From: Bacteroidaceae bacterium
GTDB taxonomy: Bacteria; Bacteroidota; Bacteroidia; Bacteroidales; Bacteroidaceae
Assembly: GCA_017622815.1 (NCBI GenBank)
Contig: JAGAQH010000012.1
Span: forward strand, 1 to 64,000
DNA length: 64,000 bases
Reading direction: 5' to 3'
Part shown: positions 25,431 through 35,906 of the stretch, piece by piece
Position numbering within the stretch: the first letter of the stretch is position 1
Layout of the letters: every line of letters starts with the position of its first letter
Position numbers and translations under genes: made by a program
Notes under the pieces: model-generated
Database searches by the model: none
What the model saw: the letters and a program-made list of their open reading frames with translations, nothing else
What the model was told of the DNA's origin: nothing

Positions 25431-27755
25431 TCAGTTGACTGTAATCTCGTCCAGGAACACGAATGAGGGATGACCCTTACCGCCATGCCATTCGGGCAGG
25501 CTATGCTCGGGCTGTACATACACCTTGATGTAACGGGCAGTAACGGGCATGAAATCCAATGTGTGCTCGTAGATCTGGTTGGGGTTGTCCAGAGTCATGG
25601 CAGGATAATCCTCAGCAGCCACCTCGGTGAAGTTCTCACCGTCCCCGGAAGTGGAAACGGCAAAGCGGCGTGCATCGAACACCCAGTCACCCTTCTCCAC
25701 CAAGGTAGAGATAGAAACGGTGCTGAACTCAGTGGGCTGCTTCAGGTCGATGACAGCCTCCATGTCGTTCTTGAAGAAGGCTATCCAACGACCGGTCTTG
25801 TAGTTGTGGTTACCCTTCAGACCGTCCAGCAATGTGCCGGCACCGTCAAATTCGTACTGACGGTTGATGGGCTGGAGCATGGTGATGGGCTTGAAACTGG
25901 CCTTGTGGATATTTATCTCTTCCTGGAACACACGGCTGTTTCCTGTGGGGCGGATGGCAATGGCCTTGATGGTACATGCCTGGTTGATCTTCAGCGTGTC
26001 GGTGTACTTCTCTGACTGAGCGGTGGGCTCTGTGCCGTCCAGAGTGTAGTAGATGGGGCTGTTGTCAATGGTCTTGAAAGCAACTTTCAGTACCTCCTCC
26101 TCGGTATCGGGAGTCATCTTGGCGGTGATGTCAAATACATGTGTGGCATAGTTGTACTGCTTCATGTCGTAGATTTCCACCAACTGGGGCAGACGGCTCA
26201 GGAAGTTCTCATAGTCCTTCTTGTCGGCAGCGCTCCACTGTACCTCGCAAAGGGCAGCCATACGGGGCATGAGCATGTATTCAACATGGCTGTAGGTGGG
26301 AACGTACTCTGTCCACAGGTTGGCCTGCACGCCGATGATGTGCTTCTGCTCTTCGGGAGTAAGATGAGCGGGCTGGGGATCGAAGCTGTACACGCGCTCA
26401 ACGGGAACATAACCGCCGATGGCAAGAGGTTCGCCCTCAACGTCCTTTGTCTGGTAGTAGTCGAAATAGAAATAAGATGTGGGAGCCATGATGGCATCAT
26501 GTCCCTGACGGGCTGCCTCGTAGGCATGGTTCTCGCCGCGCCAAGCCATAACGGTGGCATTGGGTGCAAGACCGCCTTCCAGGATTTCATCCCAACCAAT
26601 AATCTGGCGTCCCTTCTCGTTGAGGAACTTCTCGGCATGGCTGATGAAGAAACTCTGCAGGTACTCCTCGGCAGTGTGCTTGTCGTCACCCTTTATGCCC
26701 AACTGCTTGATGCGAGCCTGACACTTGGGGCACTCCTTCCAACGGGTCTTGGGGCACTCGTCGCCGCCGATGTGGATGTATTCTGAGGGGAAGATTTCCA
26801 CAATCTCAGTCAGAACGTCCTCGATGAAGCGCAATGTGGCATCGTTACCGGCACAGAGAACCTCCTCGGAAACGCCCCACATGGTCCATACGTCGTAGGG
26901 ACCGCCTGTGCAACCCAGTTCGGGATAGGCATGCAGGGCACCCATCATGTGGCCGGGCATGTCAATCTCGGGGATGATGGTAATGTAGCGCTCGGCAGCA
27001 TACTTGACGAGTTCCTTAGCCTCTTCCTGAGTGTAGAAGCCGCCATAGGGGATACCGTCGTACTTGCCGGAATTGCGGCCGATGACGGTCTCCTTACGCA
27101 TAGAGCCCTTCTCGGTGAGCAAAGGACGGCTCTTGATCTCTATTCTCCAGCCCTGGTCCTCGGTCAGATGCCAGTGGAAGCGGTTGATGTTGTGCAGGGC
27201 CAGCATGTCGATATGACGCTTCAGAGAGTCCATGCTGAAGATGTGACGTGACACGTCAAGCATGTTGCCACGATAGGCAAAACGGGGAGCGTCGTTGATT
27301 TCCACACAGGGCAGAGTCACGGTTGCGTCCTTGGCATCGGCAACTGACTTGCGCAAAGTCTGGATACCATAGAACACGCCAGCCTCAGAACCGCCGGTGA
27401 TGATTACCTGACTGGGAGTAACCTTCAGGTTGTAACCCTCGGGCTGTTCTGCATTGGGAGCCAGTTGCAGGACGATACCGTTGCCCTCGGTGCCTTCCAT
27501 GGGCACCAGTTTCTTGCCAGTCTGCTCCAGCATGTACTCGGCCAGGAACTCGGCATTGCGCTGCATCTTTGCATTGCCCTCGGGATAGAACACCTTTGTG
27601 CCGTCGGTAAGCACAAATGTACCCTCATCGCCCATTACCACCTCGGCAGGAACAGGGATGACATTGTAGTCGGCCTGCTTCACATCGGCAGAACAGGAAA
27701 AGAGCATACAACCCGCCGCCACGATGGCGGCAAAACTGATAAATGTCTTCTTCAT
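25431..27755 (-). CDS. GH20 beta-N-acetylhexosaminidase lipoprotein with discoidin-like domain
   Basis: 774 residues. A lipoprotein signal ends at LFSC. Then come the GH20b domain (about 35-165, NVIPVPAEVVMGDEGTFVL), the GH20 catalytic barrel (about 170-520) with the Asp-Glu pair in HIGGDECPKTRW near residue 331 and the substrate Trp in GWDEILEGGL, a chitobiase/CHB_HEX C-terminal segment (about 560-620, IYYTLDGTEPT), and a C-terminal F5/8 (discoidin-like) domain (about 640-774). It releases terminal GlcNAc or GalNAc from glycans, such as host mucin or N-glycans, in the periplasm or at the cell surface. A second GH20 lies at 50330. Confidence 0.94.
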   Translation of the reverse strand: MKKTFISFAAIVAAGCMLFSCSADVKQADYNVIPVPAEVVMGDEGTFVLTDGTKVFYPEGNAKMQRNAEFLAEYMLEQTGKKLVPMEGTEGNGIVLQLAPNAEQPEGYNLKVTPSQVIITGGSEAGVFYGIQTLRKSVADAKDATVTLPCVEINDAPRFAYRGNMLDVSRHIFSMDSLKRHIDMLALHNINRFHWHLTEDQGWRIEIKSRPLLTEKGSMRKETVIGRNSGKYDGIPYGGFYTQEEAKELVKYAAERYITIIPEIDMPGHMMGALHAYPELGCTGGPYDVWTMWGVSEEVLCAGNDATLRFIEDVLTEIVEIFPSEYIHIGGDECPKTRWKECPKCQARIKQLGIKGDDKHTAEEYLQSFFISHAEKFLNEKGRQIIGWDEILEGGLAPNATVMAWRGENHAYEAARQGHDAIMAPTSYFYFDYYQTKDVEGEPLAIGGYVPVERVYSFDPQPAHLTPEEQKHIIGVQANLWTEYVPTYSHVEYMLMPRMAALCEVQWSAADKKDYENFLSRLPQLVEIYDMKQYNYATHVFDITAKMTPDTEEEVLKVAFKTIDNSPIYYTLDGTEPTAQSEKYTDTLKINQACTIKAIAIRPTGNSRVFQEEINIHKASFKPITMLQPINRQYEFDGAGTLLDGLKGNHNYKTGRWIAFFKNDMEAVIDLKQPTEFSTVSISTLVEKGDWVFDARRFAVSTSGDGENFTEVAAEDYPAMTLDNPNQIYEHTLDFMPVTARYIKVYVQPEHSLPEWHGGKGHPSFVFLDEITVN

Positions 27756-27874
27756 AGTGAAAATTAGATTAATAATTTATGTTAACGATAGATTTTACGG
27801 AAGGTAAAAGTAGTGCTTTAATTTGACATACCCAAACAAAAGCGCGCGTTTTGTGCAAAAACGGAGCAAAAACA

Positions 27875-27912
27875 AAGGAGACAAGCGCCCTTGACAGACA
27901 CTCGTCTCCTTT
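27875..27912 (-). terminator. Terminator of the glycogen synthase-phosphorylase operon
   Basis: Stem AAAGGAGAC / GTCTCCTTT, followed on the minus strand by a T-rich stretch. Confidence 0.75.
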
Positions 27913-27964
27913 ATATGCCGACAATTTCAAAAGAAATTGCCCTATCATGTCCGCACGGAGCGGA

Positions 27965-30526
27965 TTAGAACCATGTTACGTAGCAGAAGTCCTGACGGTG
28001 AGGCAGGTTCTCGTTCTTGGGGAACATACGCAGGGCAGACTTGTAACTGCCGGCGTTGTCCAGAACGTGAATACCCTCGAAGGTGAACTCGTTGCCGTTC
28101 TTGCCAGTCATCTTCATGGGCTCAACGCTGTAGATTGTCTCTACGCCGTCCTTGTCGGTGCGTACGGTAACGATTTCGATACCTACAGCATCGTTCAAAC
28201 CAGCCTCGTCAACAACAACCTTCACGTTGTACTCCTTACCGGCCTCTACCTGACCGTTCATCAGAGCCTCGTTGGCGTCAACGCTGAGAACCTTGATGTC
28301 GTTCCACTTGGTAGCAACCTCTTCCTTCCATGCAGCAATCTCCTTGGCCAGCTTGTTGCCGTTGGCACGCAGGGCGTTGCCACGGTCGCGCAGCTTGTTG
28401 TAGAACTTGCTATAGTAGTCATCCAACTGACGCTTCATGGTGTAGTGAGGAGCGATAGTAGCGATAGAGTTCTTGATAACCTTCACCCAACCAGTGCTGT
28501 AACCCTTAGAGTTACGTGCATAGTAGAGAGGCATGATCTCGTTCTCCAGCAGGCTGTAGATGGTAGCGGCATCCAGCTGGTCCTGATGGGCCTGGTTCTG
28601 GTATGTACGCTTCTCGGTCAGAGCCCAACCTGCACCCTCGCGGTAGCCCTCGAGCCACCAACCGTCAAGTACAGAGAGGTTTACAACACCGTTCATCAGA
28701 GCCTTCTCGCCAGATGTACCGCTGGCCTCGAGAGGACGTGTGGGAGTGTTCATCCAGATATCAACACCGGAAATCAGGCGACGAGCCAACTGCATGTCGT
28801 AGTTCTCCAGGAAGATGATCTTGCCCAGGAACTGAGGCATCTGGCTGATCTCGTAGATGCGCTTGATCAAGCCCTGACCTGCACCGTCGGCGGGGTGAGC
28901 CTTACCGGTGTACAGGAACTGTACGGGATAGTTGGGGTTGTTGACGATCTTCTCCAGACGCTCCAGGTCGGTGAACAGCAGGTGTGCACGCTTGTAGGTA
29001 GCGAAACGACGGCCGAAACCGATCAGCAGGGCATTGGGGTTGATCTTGTCCATCAGGCTTACTACGCGAGAGGGATCACCCTGGTTCTTCAGCCAGCTGT
29101 CGCGGAACTGCTCGCGGATGTAGTTGACCAGCTTGGTCTTCAGTTCCATGCGTGTCTTCCAAACCTCGTCATCGCTTACGTTGTAGATACCGTGCCAGAT
29201 TTCCTCGTTGCTCTGGTCGGCCAGATGGTTGGCATCGAAGTGCTTGGCATAGAGCTTGCGCCACTCGTTAGCACACCATGTGGGGAAGTGAACACCGTTG
29301 GTAACGTAGCCAACGTGGCTCTCCTCGGGATAGTAGCCGTTCCAGATACCGGCAAACATCTTCTTGCTGACCTCACCGTGCAACCAGCTTACGCCGTTAA
29401 CCTCCTGACAGGTGTTGCAAGCGAAGGTAGACATACAGAAGCGCTCGCCCTTGTCCTCGGGATTCATGCGGCCCATGCCGATGAACTCGTCCCAAGAGAT
29501 ACCCAGAAGCTGGGGATAACCGCTCATGTACTTAGAGAACAGCTGCTCGTCGAAGTAGTCGTGACCTGCAGGCACGGGAGTGTGAACGGTGTAGAGAGAG
29601 CTTACGCGAACCAGCTCAAGAGCCTCGGTGAAGCTGAAACCATCCTTAACGTAGTCAACCAGACGCTGTACGTTGCACAGTGCTGCGTGACCCTCGTTGC
29701 AGTGGTAAACGTCCTTCTTGATGCCGAGCTGCTTCAGCAGCAGAACACCACCGATACCCAGCAGGATTTCCTGCTTCAGACGGTTCTCCCAGTTACCACC
29801 ATACAGAGCGTGGGTGATAGAACGGTCGAACTCGCTGTTCATATCGTTGTCGGTGTCAAGCAGATACAGCTTAACGCGACCAACGTTTACACGCCAAACG
29901 TATGCGTGAACAAAGTAGTTCATGTAGGGAACATCCACAACCATGGGAGTGCCGTCAGCATTGAGCTGCTGCTCGATGGGCAGTGAACCGAAGTTCTGAG
30001 CCTCGTAGTTGGCAACCTGCTGGCCGTCCATGCTCAGGGTCTGTGTGAAGTAACCGTAGCGATACAGGAAACCTACAGCGCACATGTCCACGTTGCTGTC
30101 AGAAGCCTCCTTGATGTAGTCACCGGCCAAGATACCAAGACCACCGGAGTAGATCTTCAGCACCTGGTTCAGACCATACTCCATGCAGAGGTATGCAACG
30201 GAAGCACGGTTCTTGTCGGGCTCCACGTCCATGTACTGACGGAACTGTGAGTACACATCGTTCATCTTCTTCACGATGGCCTTGTCCTTTGCCAGTTCCT
30301 CCATTCTCTCGTGTGAAAGACGCTCCAGCAGAAGCACGGGGTTCTGACCGCACTCGGCATACAACTTGGGATCCAAGCTGGTAAACAGGCTACGTACATC
30401 GTGATTCCAAGCCCACCACATGTTATGGGCCAGTTCATTCAACTTCTCCAACTCGGCGGGGATATTGCTCTTTGCAGAGACAGCTCTCCATGCAGCCGCA
30501 TTGGCGTTGCTTGCTTTAATTCTCAT
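27965..30526 (-). CDS. glgP: Alpha-glucan (glycogen/maltodextrin) phosphorylase
   Basis: 853 residues, of the compact 'alpha-glucan phosphorylase' type rather than the classical form. Signatures: [54 protein letters not shown], and the PLP-lysine segment [11 protein letters not shown] near residue 608. It phosphorolyses alpha-1,4 glucan to glucose 1-phosphate in the cytoplasm. An extra C-terminal domain (about 735-853) is of beta-sandwich character. It follows the glycogen synthase gene by 59 bases: synthesis and breakdown are encoded together. Confidence 0.94.
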   Translation of the reverse strand: MRIKASNANAAAWRAVSAKSNIPAELEKLNELAHNMWWAWNHDVRSLFTSLDPKLYAECGQNPVLLLERLSHERMEELAKDKAIVKKMNDVYSQFRQYMDVEPDKNRASVAYLCMEYGLNQVLKIYSGGLGILAGDYIKEASDSNVDMCAVGFLYRYGYFTQTLSMDGQQVANYEAQNFGSLPIEQQLNADGTPMVVDVPYMNYFVHAYVWRVNVGRVKLYLLDTDNDMNSEFDRSITHALYGGNWENRLKQEILLGIGGVLLLKQLGIKKDVYHCNEGHAALCNVQRLVDYVKDGFSFTEALELVRVSSLYTVHTPVPAGHDYFDEQLFSKYMSGYPQLLGISWDEFIGMGRMNPEDKGERFCMSTFACNTCQEVNGVSWLHGEVSKKMFAGIWNGYYPEESHVGYVTNGVHFPTWCANEWRKLYAKHFDANHLADQSNEEIWHGIYNVSDDEVWKTRMELKTKLVNYIREQFRDSWLKNQGDPSRVVSLMDKINPNALLIGFGRRFATYKRAHLLFTDLERLEKIVNNPNYPVQFLYTGKAHPADGAGQGLIKRIYEISQMPQFLGKIIFLENYDMQLARRLISGVDIWMNTPTRPLEASGTSGEKALMNGVVNLSVLDGWWLEGYREGAGWALTEKRTYQNQAHQDQLDAATIYSLLENEIMPLYYARNSKGYSTGWVKVIKNSIATIAPHYTMKRQLDDYYSKFYNKLRDRGNALRANGNKLAKEIAAWKEEVATKWNDIKVLSVDANEALMNGQVEAGKEYNVKVVVDEAGLNDAVGIEIVTVRTDKDGVETIYSVEPMKMTGKNGNEFTFEGIHVLDNAGSYKSALRMFPKNENLPHRQDFCYVTWF

Positions 30527-30585
30527 AATTGTTTGTTTTTATTTGTTTATTCTTGTATTTTTCAATAAGGTAGAATAAGGTGGTC

Positions 30586-32253
30586 TTATTTGGAAGCGAC
30601 ACGGATGTCGCGGTTCTTCAGTGCTATGTCGTAAGCCTCGTAGTAGTACTTGATAAAGTTCTTCCACAGGGCCTTGTCGGAAAGTTTCTTGGCCTTCTTG
30701 CGCACCTCTTCCACTTCCTTGTCGGAAAGCAGGGAGAAGTCGGAAACGGTCTCCTTGATACGGTCGGCAACCTCGCTGTAGTTATAGTCGGTACGACGGA
30801 TTACCTCCACACCGTCCATGATGGTGGAGTTGCCACCCTTCACGCTGTTTGCCCACATGCCGAAACCGGAAAGGCTGGTGGTGACACAGGGAACGTGGAA
30901 AGCCACACTCTCCAGAGGAGTATAGCCCCAAGGCTCATAATAAGAGGGATATACGCTGAGGTCCTTGCCGATGATGACATCATAATAACTGATGTTTACC
31001 ACGCCGTCCTTGCCGTCCAGATAACAGGGAACGAATATCAGTTTCACCTTGTCCTCGGGACGATTCCACATATCATGATATTTCATCATGCCGGTAACGT
31101 TGTCATGACTCATATCGTTCAGCCAATGGGTGATTACAGGACATTCCAGGGGAGTATCGAACTTGTCGTTGCTGGAAAGACGCTCCACAAGGTCTTCGCG
31201 GGGTTCGCCAACCCAGGCGGGCACCTCTACCAGAGCCAGCACCTGCTTGTTCAGGTTTCTGTCGCGGCCAAGACGGTTCATTGCCTCTATGAATACGTCT
31301 ATACCCTTATTGCGGAACTCGTAACGTCCACTGGTACCGACAATCAAAGTATCTTCGGGGAATTCGCATCCTGTCAAACAATTTGCCATACGCAGAATAA
31401 GTTCGCGTGCTGCCTTGCGCTTGCGCTTGAACTCTGCTGCCTTGGGTACGAAATCAGCCTCAAAGCCGTTGGGCAGTACGGCATGGCACTTCTTGTCCAT
31501 CAGTTCCTCACATTCGTGTGCAGTAACATCGCTGACGGTAGAGAAGCAGTCAACACGGTGAGCAGTCTCGCGCTCAAGGCTGTGCTTGGCCTCCACGTTC
31601 AGTTCCTTGGACATCTGTGTGCCGTTGTAGGCCCAGAGGTAGTCGTAAAGGGGCTTGTTGTTGCCTGCTATGCTACGGCCGATGGTTGTGGCATGGGTGG
31701 TGAAGATTGTAGCGATGGCGGGTACATTCTGCTGGATGTACATTGCTCCGAGGCAAGTCATCCATTCGTGTGCCTGATATACCACGTTCTTGCAGGTCTT
31801 TTCCAGCGAATGGCGATAGAAGCTCTCCACTACAAGGCCAGCAGCATAGGAGAACATGTTGGCCTCGTCGTAGTCACCGTATCCATTCATGCTGTCCACC
31901 TTGGCATACTCCCAAAGGTTTGCATACAGCTGGTCGCGCATGGGGAAATACTTGTTGAAGTTCACCAGAACGACGCATGGCTGACCGGGGATGTTCCAAC
32001 GGCCCACACGCACGTCCAAGCCTTCCTTGCGTGCCTTAGTTGTCCATGACTTCCACATCTTCTTATCCTCAACAAACAGGGGATTCTCCTTACCCTGCCA
32101 GAAATCCGGGCCAATGAACACGACCTTGTCAGGCATGGCATCCTGAAGGGTTTTGGCACGAGTAGAGAGGACGGTGTATATGCCACCGACCTTATTGCAG
32201 ACTTCCCAACTTGACTCGAAAATGAAGTCGGGAGAGAGCTTTGTATTTGCCAT
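30586..32253 (-). CDS. Glycogen synthase, GT3 (eukaryote-like) family
   Basis: 555 residues from the start at 32253 (MANTKLSPDFIFESSWEVCN); the more distal ATG at 32304 would precede the transcription start. GT3 features: EVCNKVGGIYTVLSTRAKTL with the donor-binding Lys-Val-Gly-Gly, FTTHATTIGRSIAG, and YEPWGYTPLESVAF with the catalytic Glu pair near residue 437. GT3 enzymes of yeast and animals use UDP-glucose; the bacterial ones in Bacteroidetes are thought to as well. It elongates glycogen in the cytoplasm and forms an operon with glgP. Confidence 0.93.
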   Translation of the reverse strand: MANTKLSPDFIFESSWEVCNKVGGIYTVLSTRAKTLQDAMPDKVVFIGPDFWQGKENPLFVEDKKMWKSWTTKARKEGLDVRVGRWNIPGQPCVVLVNFNKYFPMRDQLYANLWEYAKVDSMNGYGDYDEANMFSYAAGLVVESFYRHSLEKTCKNVVYQAHEWMTCLGAMYIQQNVPAIATIFTTHATTIGRSIAGNNKPLYDYLWAYNGTQMSKELNVEAKHSLERETAHRVDCFSTVSDVTAHECEELMDKKCHAVLPNGFEADFVPKAAEFKRKRKAARELILRMANCLTGCEFPEDTLIVGTSGRYEFRNKGIDVFIEAMNRLGRDRNLNKQVLALVEVPAWVGEPREDLVERLSSNDKFDTPLECPVITHWLNDMSHDNVTGMMKYHDMWNRPEDKVKLIFVPCYLDGKDGVVNISYYDVIIGKDLSVYPSYYEPWGYTPLESVAFHVPCVTTSLSGFGMWANSVKGGNSTIMDGVEVIRRTDYNYSEVADRIKETVSDFSLLSDKEVEEVRKKAKKLSDKALWKNFIKYYYEAYDIALKNRDIRVASK

Positions 32254-32293
32254 TATGATAGTTGTTGTCTTAAAAAATATCTTAAATCGCGTG

Positions 32294-32301
32294 CAAAGAT
32301 A
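32294..32301 (-). promoter_or_regulatory. Promoter -7 element of the glycogen synthase operon
   Basis: Minus-strand TATCTTTG, 40 nt before the start at 32253. Confidence 0.65.
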
Positions 32302-32364
32302 CAAATTATTATTTAAAAAACATAAAAAGCGCTGTCATTTTATCACTTAATATCCCTTTTTGAA

Positions 32365-32372
32365 TAACTTTG
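32365..32372 (+). promoter_or_regulatory. Promoter -7 element of the 32405 gene
   Basis: TAACTTTG, 32 nt upstream of the start codon. Confidence 0.6.
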
Positions 32373-32404
32373 CAAGACATTTGCAAATATAAGCACATAC
32401 GGAA

Positions 32405-32815
32405 ATGAGACACATTTTTGCATTACTTGCATTGTCGCTATGCCTTGCCATCCATGCCGGCAAACCATGGAAACTCAGTTTGACCGACCCGAAAGAAAAG
32501 ATAACTCTGGACATTGACCTGTACGAGGAAAGCATTGAGGTCCCCGATATGGAAATGTTCGGCCCCATGAACGGTTACCTGGGCGGAAATATTTACGGAG
32601 TATGGACAGTAACCTCGTTTCAGATAAAGAAGGACAAGGCCATACTCAGGCTTTCCAACGACATGGGCAGCGAAACCCAGGAGGCAGAACTGACTCAGAC
32701 ATCAGACTCTACCTACACGCTGAAACTTCTCGGTTCCACCGTGGTAAAAAGAGCAGAGGGGCGCAAACTTCACAAGATTGCGCCCACTCTGAAAATGATT
32801 AAAAAGCGAGATTGA
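32405..32815 (+). CDS. Small exported protein of unknown function
   Basis: 136 residues. A Sec signal peptide (MRHIFALLALSLCLAIHAG, cleavage after AHA or nearby) precedes a mature domain rich in alternating charged and beta-prone residues (KITLDIDLYEESIEVPDMEM, then GNIYGVWTVTSFQIKKDKAI), suggesting a small beta-barrel or sandwich, perhaps lipocalin-like. It is not a family I recognise. The last 17 bases overlap the end of the convergent exchanger gene. Confidence 0.75.
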   Translation: MRHIFALLALSLCLAIHAGKPWKLSLTDPKEKITLDIDLYEESIEVPDMEMFGPMNGYLGGNIYGVWTVTSFQIKKDKAILRLSNDMGSETQEAELTQTSDSTYTLKLLGSTVVKRAEGRKLHKIAPTLKMIKKRD

Positions 32816-33746
32816 CCTGCCACCCCATCACCAGGGCAACCATATACAGGACGTACAAGGCAATCATTACCGCGCCCTCCATTTTTGTTATCTTGTGGCC
32901 GGTGCCTCCGAAGACGAACAGCACTATGCCACTGCCCACCAGTGCAATCCAGTCAAGCGTTCCGATACCCTTGATGTTCATCGGGCAGATAAAGGCACTG
33001 GTACCCAGTATAAAGAAGATATTTAACAGGTTACTGCCTATGGCATTGCCCAACGCCAACCCCTTGCTGCCCTTTCTTGCGGCAACAATGCTGGTGGCCA
33101 ACTCCGGCAAACTGGTACCCGCGGCAAGGATGGTAAGACCCACTACCCTTTCGCTCATTCCGCACGATGTGGCCAAAGACGAAGCGCTGGACACAAGCAA
33201 CTGGCCACCGCCTACAAGGCATACCAAACCAATCAGCATATAGAGCAAGGTCTTGCCCCAGCCATATATAATTCCGGCGCCATCTTCCTGCTCTTCTCCG
33301 CTACGCGCAACATTATATGAATATATCATGTACATGCTGAAGCACATCAGCAGGACAAGTGCGTCCCATCTGCTCAATGTTCCGTCCTGAGACAATGCTA
33401 CCAGGATAAGCGAGGAATATATCACAAAGAGAATATCTCTCGTCAGCAGTTTCTTTGTCAACGACATGGACATCATCATCGCAGACAAACCTACAATCAA
33501 CAAGACATTGAAGATATTGCTGCCAACGACATTGCCCACACTCATATCGGCACTGCCATCCAATGCGCTGAAGAAACTTACCACAAACTCGGGCATGCTG
33601 GTACCCATGGCCACCACCGTAAGACCGATTACCATCTCACTGACATTCCATCTGCGAGCCATGCTGGACGCTCCGTCGGTGAACTTGTCTGCACCCCACA
33701 CGACTACCGCAATTCCAACTAAAAGCAAAACGATGTCCAAAAACAT
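32799..33746 (-). CDS. Calcium/sodium antiporter (CaCA family, YrbG-like)
   Basis: 315 residues, ten or so membrane helices in two homologous halves. The alpha-repeat motifs are VVAMGTSMPEFVVSFFSAL with GNVVGSNIFNVLLIVGLSA in the first half and ILAAGTSLPELATSIVAA with GNAIGSNLLNIFFILGTSA in the second. The Glu in each GTSxPE is the cation-binding residue. It exchanges Ca2+ (or a related cation) for Na+ across the inner membrane. Single gene; its 3' end overlaps the convergent neighbour by 17 bases, so the two transcripts would be complementary there. Confidence 0.94.
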   Translation of the reverse strand: MFLDIVLLLVGIAVVVWGADKFTDGASSMARRWNVSEMVIGLTVVAMGTSMPEFVVSFFSALDGSADMSVGNVVGSNIFNVLLIVGLSAMMMSMSLTKKLLTRDILFVIYSSLILVALSQDGTLSRWDALVLLMCFSMYMIYSYNVARSGEEQEDGAGIIYGWGKTLLYMLIGLVCLVGGGQLLVSSASSLATSCGMSERVVGLTILAAGTSLPELATSIVAARKGSKGLALGNAIGSNLLNIFFILGTSAFICPMNIKGIGTLDWIALVGSGIVLFVFGGTGHKITKMEGAVMIALYVLYMVALVMGWQVNLAF

Positions 33747-33913
33747 TGATTTAATCTCCTATACCTATTTAATATTATAATACCATCGTGCCCATAGCAC
33801 GGTTTTACAAAAATTGTGTGCAAAGATAGTGCTTTTTAGACAATTTGACCTTCTAATTTGACTTTTTTTAGTTTTTTAAAGGAGGGAGTCTGCCTTTTGT
33901 GCAGAAAAAGCGC

Positions 33914-33921
33914 TACCTTTG
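33914..33921 (+). promoter_or_regulatory. Promoter -7 element of the 33930 lipoprotein gene
   Basis: TACCTTTG, 8 nt upstream of the start codon at 33930; the mRNA may be almost leaderless. Confidence 0.6.
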
Positions 33922-33929
33922 TCCACAAC

Positions 33930-34346
33930 ATGAGAAAGATAGCCTACATAATCACAGCAGTTGTCTGTGGAATGAGCATAGGAGCATGCCACAAAGGCGG
34001 GACGACGGCCGAGCACAACCGGTCCGAAACCCAAGAGAAGACATCCGCCGCACCATCCCGCGACACGCTACTGGTTATAACCATGCCGGAGGATGCCCTA
34101 TGGGGGCATCTGGGAGAAGGCACCGGGATGAGCGTACTGGAATTCATAACGGACAAAGGTGACACGCTGTACATCAACAAGGAAAGCGAAATCACCGGAA
34201 AGCCCGGCATCATATACGGCAGCATCAGGAACTACACGGACAGGTTCTGCCTTACCGTCGCTGAAGGAGGAGAAACACTTGTAAAGGCCGTAAACGTTAC
34301 GGAAATGCAGGAACTCTGGACAGAAAACATGCAATTAGAAGAATAA
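33930..34346 (+). CDS. Small lipoprotein of unknown function
   Basis: 138 residues from MRKIAYIITAVVCGMSIGAC, a lipobox ending IGAC; the longer frame from 33858 begins before the promoter. The mature part starts CHKGGTTAEHN and contains a compact beta-rich region (LVITMPEDALWGHLGEGTGM, then SVLEFITDKGDTLYINKESE). I do not recognise the family. It is 24 bases upstream of the secreted TPR gene, probably cotranscribed. Confidence 0.75.
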   Translation: MRKIAYIITAVVCGMSIGACHKGGTTAEHNRSETQEKTSAAPSRDTLLVITMPEDALWGHLGEGTGMSVLEFITDKGDTLYINKESEITGKPGIIYGSIRNYTDRFCLTVAEGGETLVKAVNVTEMQELWTENMQLEE

Positions 34347-34370
34347 AAACAAAGAATATAACAGACAATT

Positions 34371-35780
34371 ATGAAGATCAGAACACTTGCTTTTGCATGC
34401 CTGGCTACATTTGCATCTGCAGCCATGGCACAGTTTGAAGGAGCTACCATCGACGAGAGAATTGCGGCTACTGCCGGCGAAGACAGCGTTGTTGTAGGTC
34501 GCGGACACATCAGCAGTTTCCAGATGGGCATTGAGAACAAGAACTGGAAAGACGCCCATATCTCATGGAAATGGCTCATGAAGCATGCCCCATACGCCAT
34601 TTCCGGCCTCTACAAGGGACATGCCCCCTTCATGCTTTACCAGCTGATTATAGCCGAACAGGACCAGACAAAGAAACTGGAGTATTTCAACGACCTGATG
34701 TACATGTTCGACCAGCGTGCCGCACGTCTGGACACGCTCAACAGCATGGAGAAGAGAGACAACCTGAAGAGCACTCTGGGTGACGTTCTCGCCATCAAGG
34801 CTGACTACTACAACTGGACCGCTCCCTCCACTCCTGGTTCAAACTACACTCTGAACACCAGCTACAAGAACTATTCAGAGGCTATCAAGATGATTAACGA
34901 AAAGGGCGGCCGTGAGGTAGAAGGTTCCGTGCTCCAGAACTTCTTCCTGACCTCAGATGCTATGTACAAGAGCGCTCCCAACGCCCTGCGCGAGCAGTAT
35001 CTGCAGGACTATCTGGACTCCAAGGACGCGTGCGAAACCATGCTCCAGTTGGCCAAGGAGGCCCAGGCTGCCGGCGAAGACGCCAAGGCACAGAAGTTGC
35101 TGGCCAAGTACGAAGGCCCTCTGGCTCTTATCGAGCAGACCTTCGCTAACAGCGGTGCGGCTGACCGCGAGCAGATCATTGCCATCTACACCAAGAAGTT
35201 CAATGAATACAAGAACGATGTAGCCAAGTTGAACTCTTCTCTGAACCTGATGGCTCAGAACGGTTGCGACAACGACTCCATCTACTTCATCTACGCCAAG
35301 GCTGCCTACGACATCCAGCCCACCTTCACCGCCTCTATCGGTCTGGCACAGAAGGCACAGAAGGACGGCAAGGCTTCTGAAGCCCTCTCCTACTACGACA
35401 AGGCTCTGGAACTCGCTGCCGACGACGCCACACGTGGCAGAATCTGCATCAAGGTTGCCCAGGCTCTTATCTCCAGCGGTGGTTTCGCAAAGGGTGAGGA
35501 ATACATCAACAAGGCTATCGCCTTCAACCCCGCCCTCACCGGTGCCGCTTACTGGCAGATGGCCATGAGCCTCATCAAGGCACACGACCTGAAGGGTGCC
35601 GTTGCTTATTGCGACAAGGCAGGTCAGGCTGACATCACATACGCCAACCGTGCCGAGGACATGAAGAAGCGCCTCAACGAGGCCATTGCACAGCAGGCTA
35701 CCAACGCAAGAATGCAGGCCGAATACAACGAGTATATGCGCAAGAAGAAGGCCGAGGAAGATTTCTGGAACCAGAAGTAA
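34371..35780 (+). CDS. Secreted tetratricopeptide repeat protein
   Basis: 469 residues with a clear Sec signal peptide, MKIRTLAFACLATFASAAMA, cleaved before Q. The mature protein is all-helical with TPR-like units, best seen near 320-430 (KAQKDGKASEALSYYDKALE, AQALISSGGFAKGEEYINKA, AMSLIKAHDLKGAVAYCDKA). The C-terminus is charged (NEYMRKKKAEEDFWNQK). Likely periplasmic, binding partner proteins; similar proteins are frequent in Bacteroidales. It follows the lipoprotein gene at 33930 by 24 bases and ends in a strong terminator. Confidence 0.85.
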   Translation: MKIRTLAFACLATFASAAMAQFEGATIDERIAATAGEDSVVVGRGHISSFQMGIENKNWKDAHISWKWLMKHAPYAISGLYKGHAPFMLYQLIIAEQDQTKKLEYFNDLMYMFDQRAARLDTLNSMEKRDNLKSTLGDVLAIKADYYNWTAPSTPGSNYTLNTSYKNYSEAIKMINEKGGREVEGSVLQNFFLTSDAMYKSAPNALREQYLQDYLDSKDACETMLQLAKEAQAAGEDAKAQKLLAKYEGPLALIEQTFANSGAADREQIIAIYTKKFNEYKNDVAKLNSSLNLMAQNGCDNDSIYFIYAKAAYDIQPTFTASIGLAQKAQKDGKASEALSYYDKALELAADDATRGRICIKVAQALISSGGFAKGEEYINKAIAFNPALTGAAYWQMAMSLIKAHDLKGAVAYCDKAGQADITYANRAEDMKKRLNEAIAQQATNARMQAEYNEYMRKKKAEEDFWNQK

Positions 35781-35812
35781 ACCAACGCACATACAACACA
35801 GACATAAACATG

Positions 35813-35848
35813 GAGGCCGTATCCGATGGGGTACGGCCTCTACTTTTT
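35813..35848 (+). terminator. Rho-independent terminator of the TPR gene
   Basis: Stem GAGGCCGTA / TACGGCCTC followed by TACTTTTTC. Confidence 0.88.
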
Positions 35849-35906
35849 CATTGATATTCAGACTTCATCCAAGCCTCAACAAAAGACCAGATTAGTCGTC
35901 ATTGAG

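Noticed and set aside
27851..29986. A 711-codon open frame on the plus strand
   Set aside because: It is antisense to the phosphorylase gene, whose protein is clearly recognisable; the open frame follows from codon bias.
30580..32049. A 489-codon open frame on the plus strand
   Set aside because: Antisense to the GT3 glycogen synthase; shadow frame.
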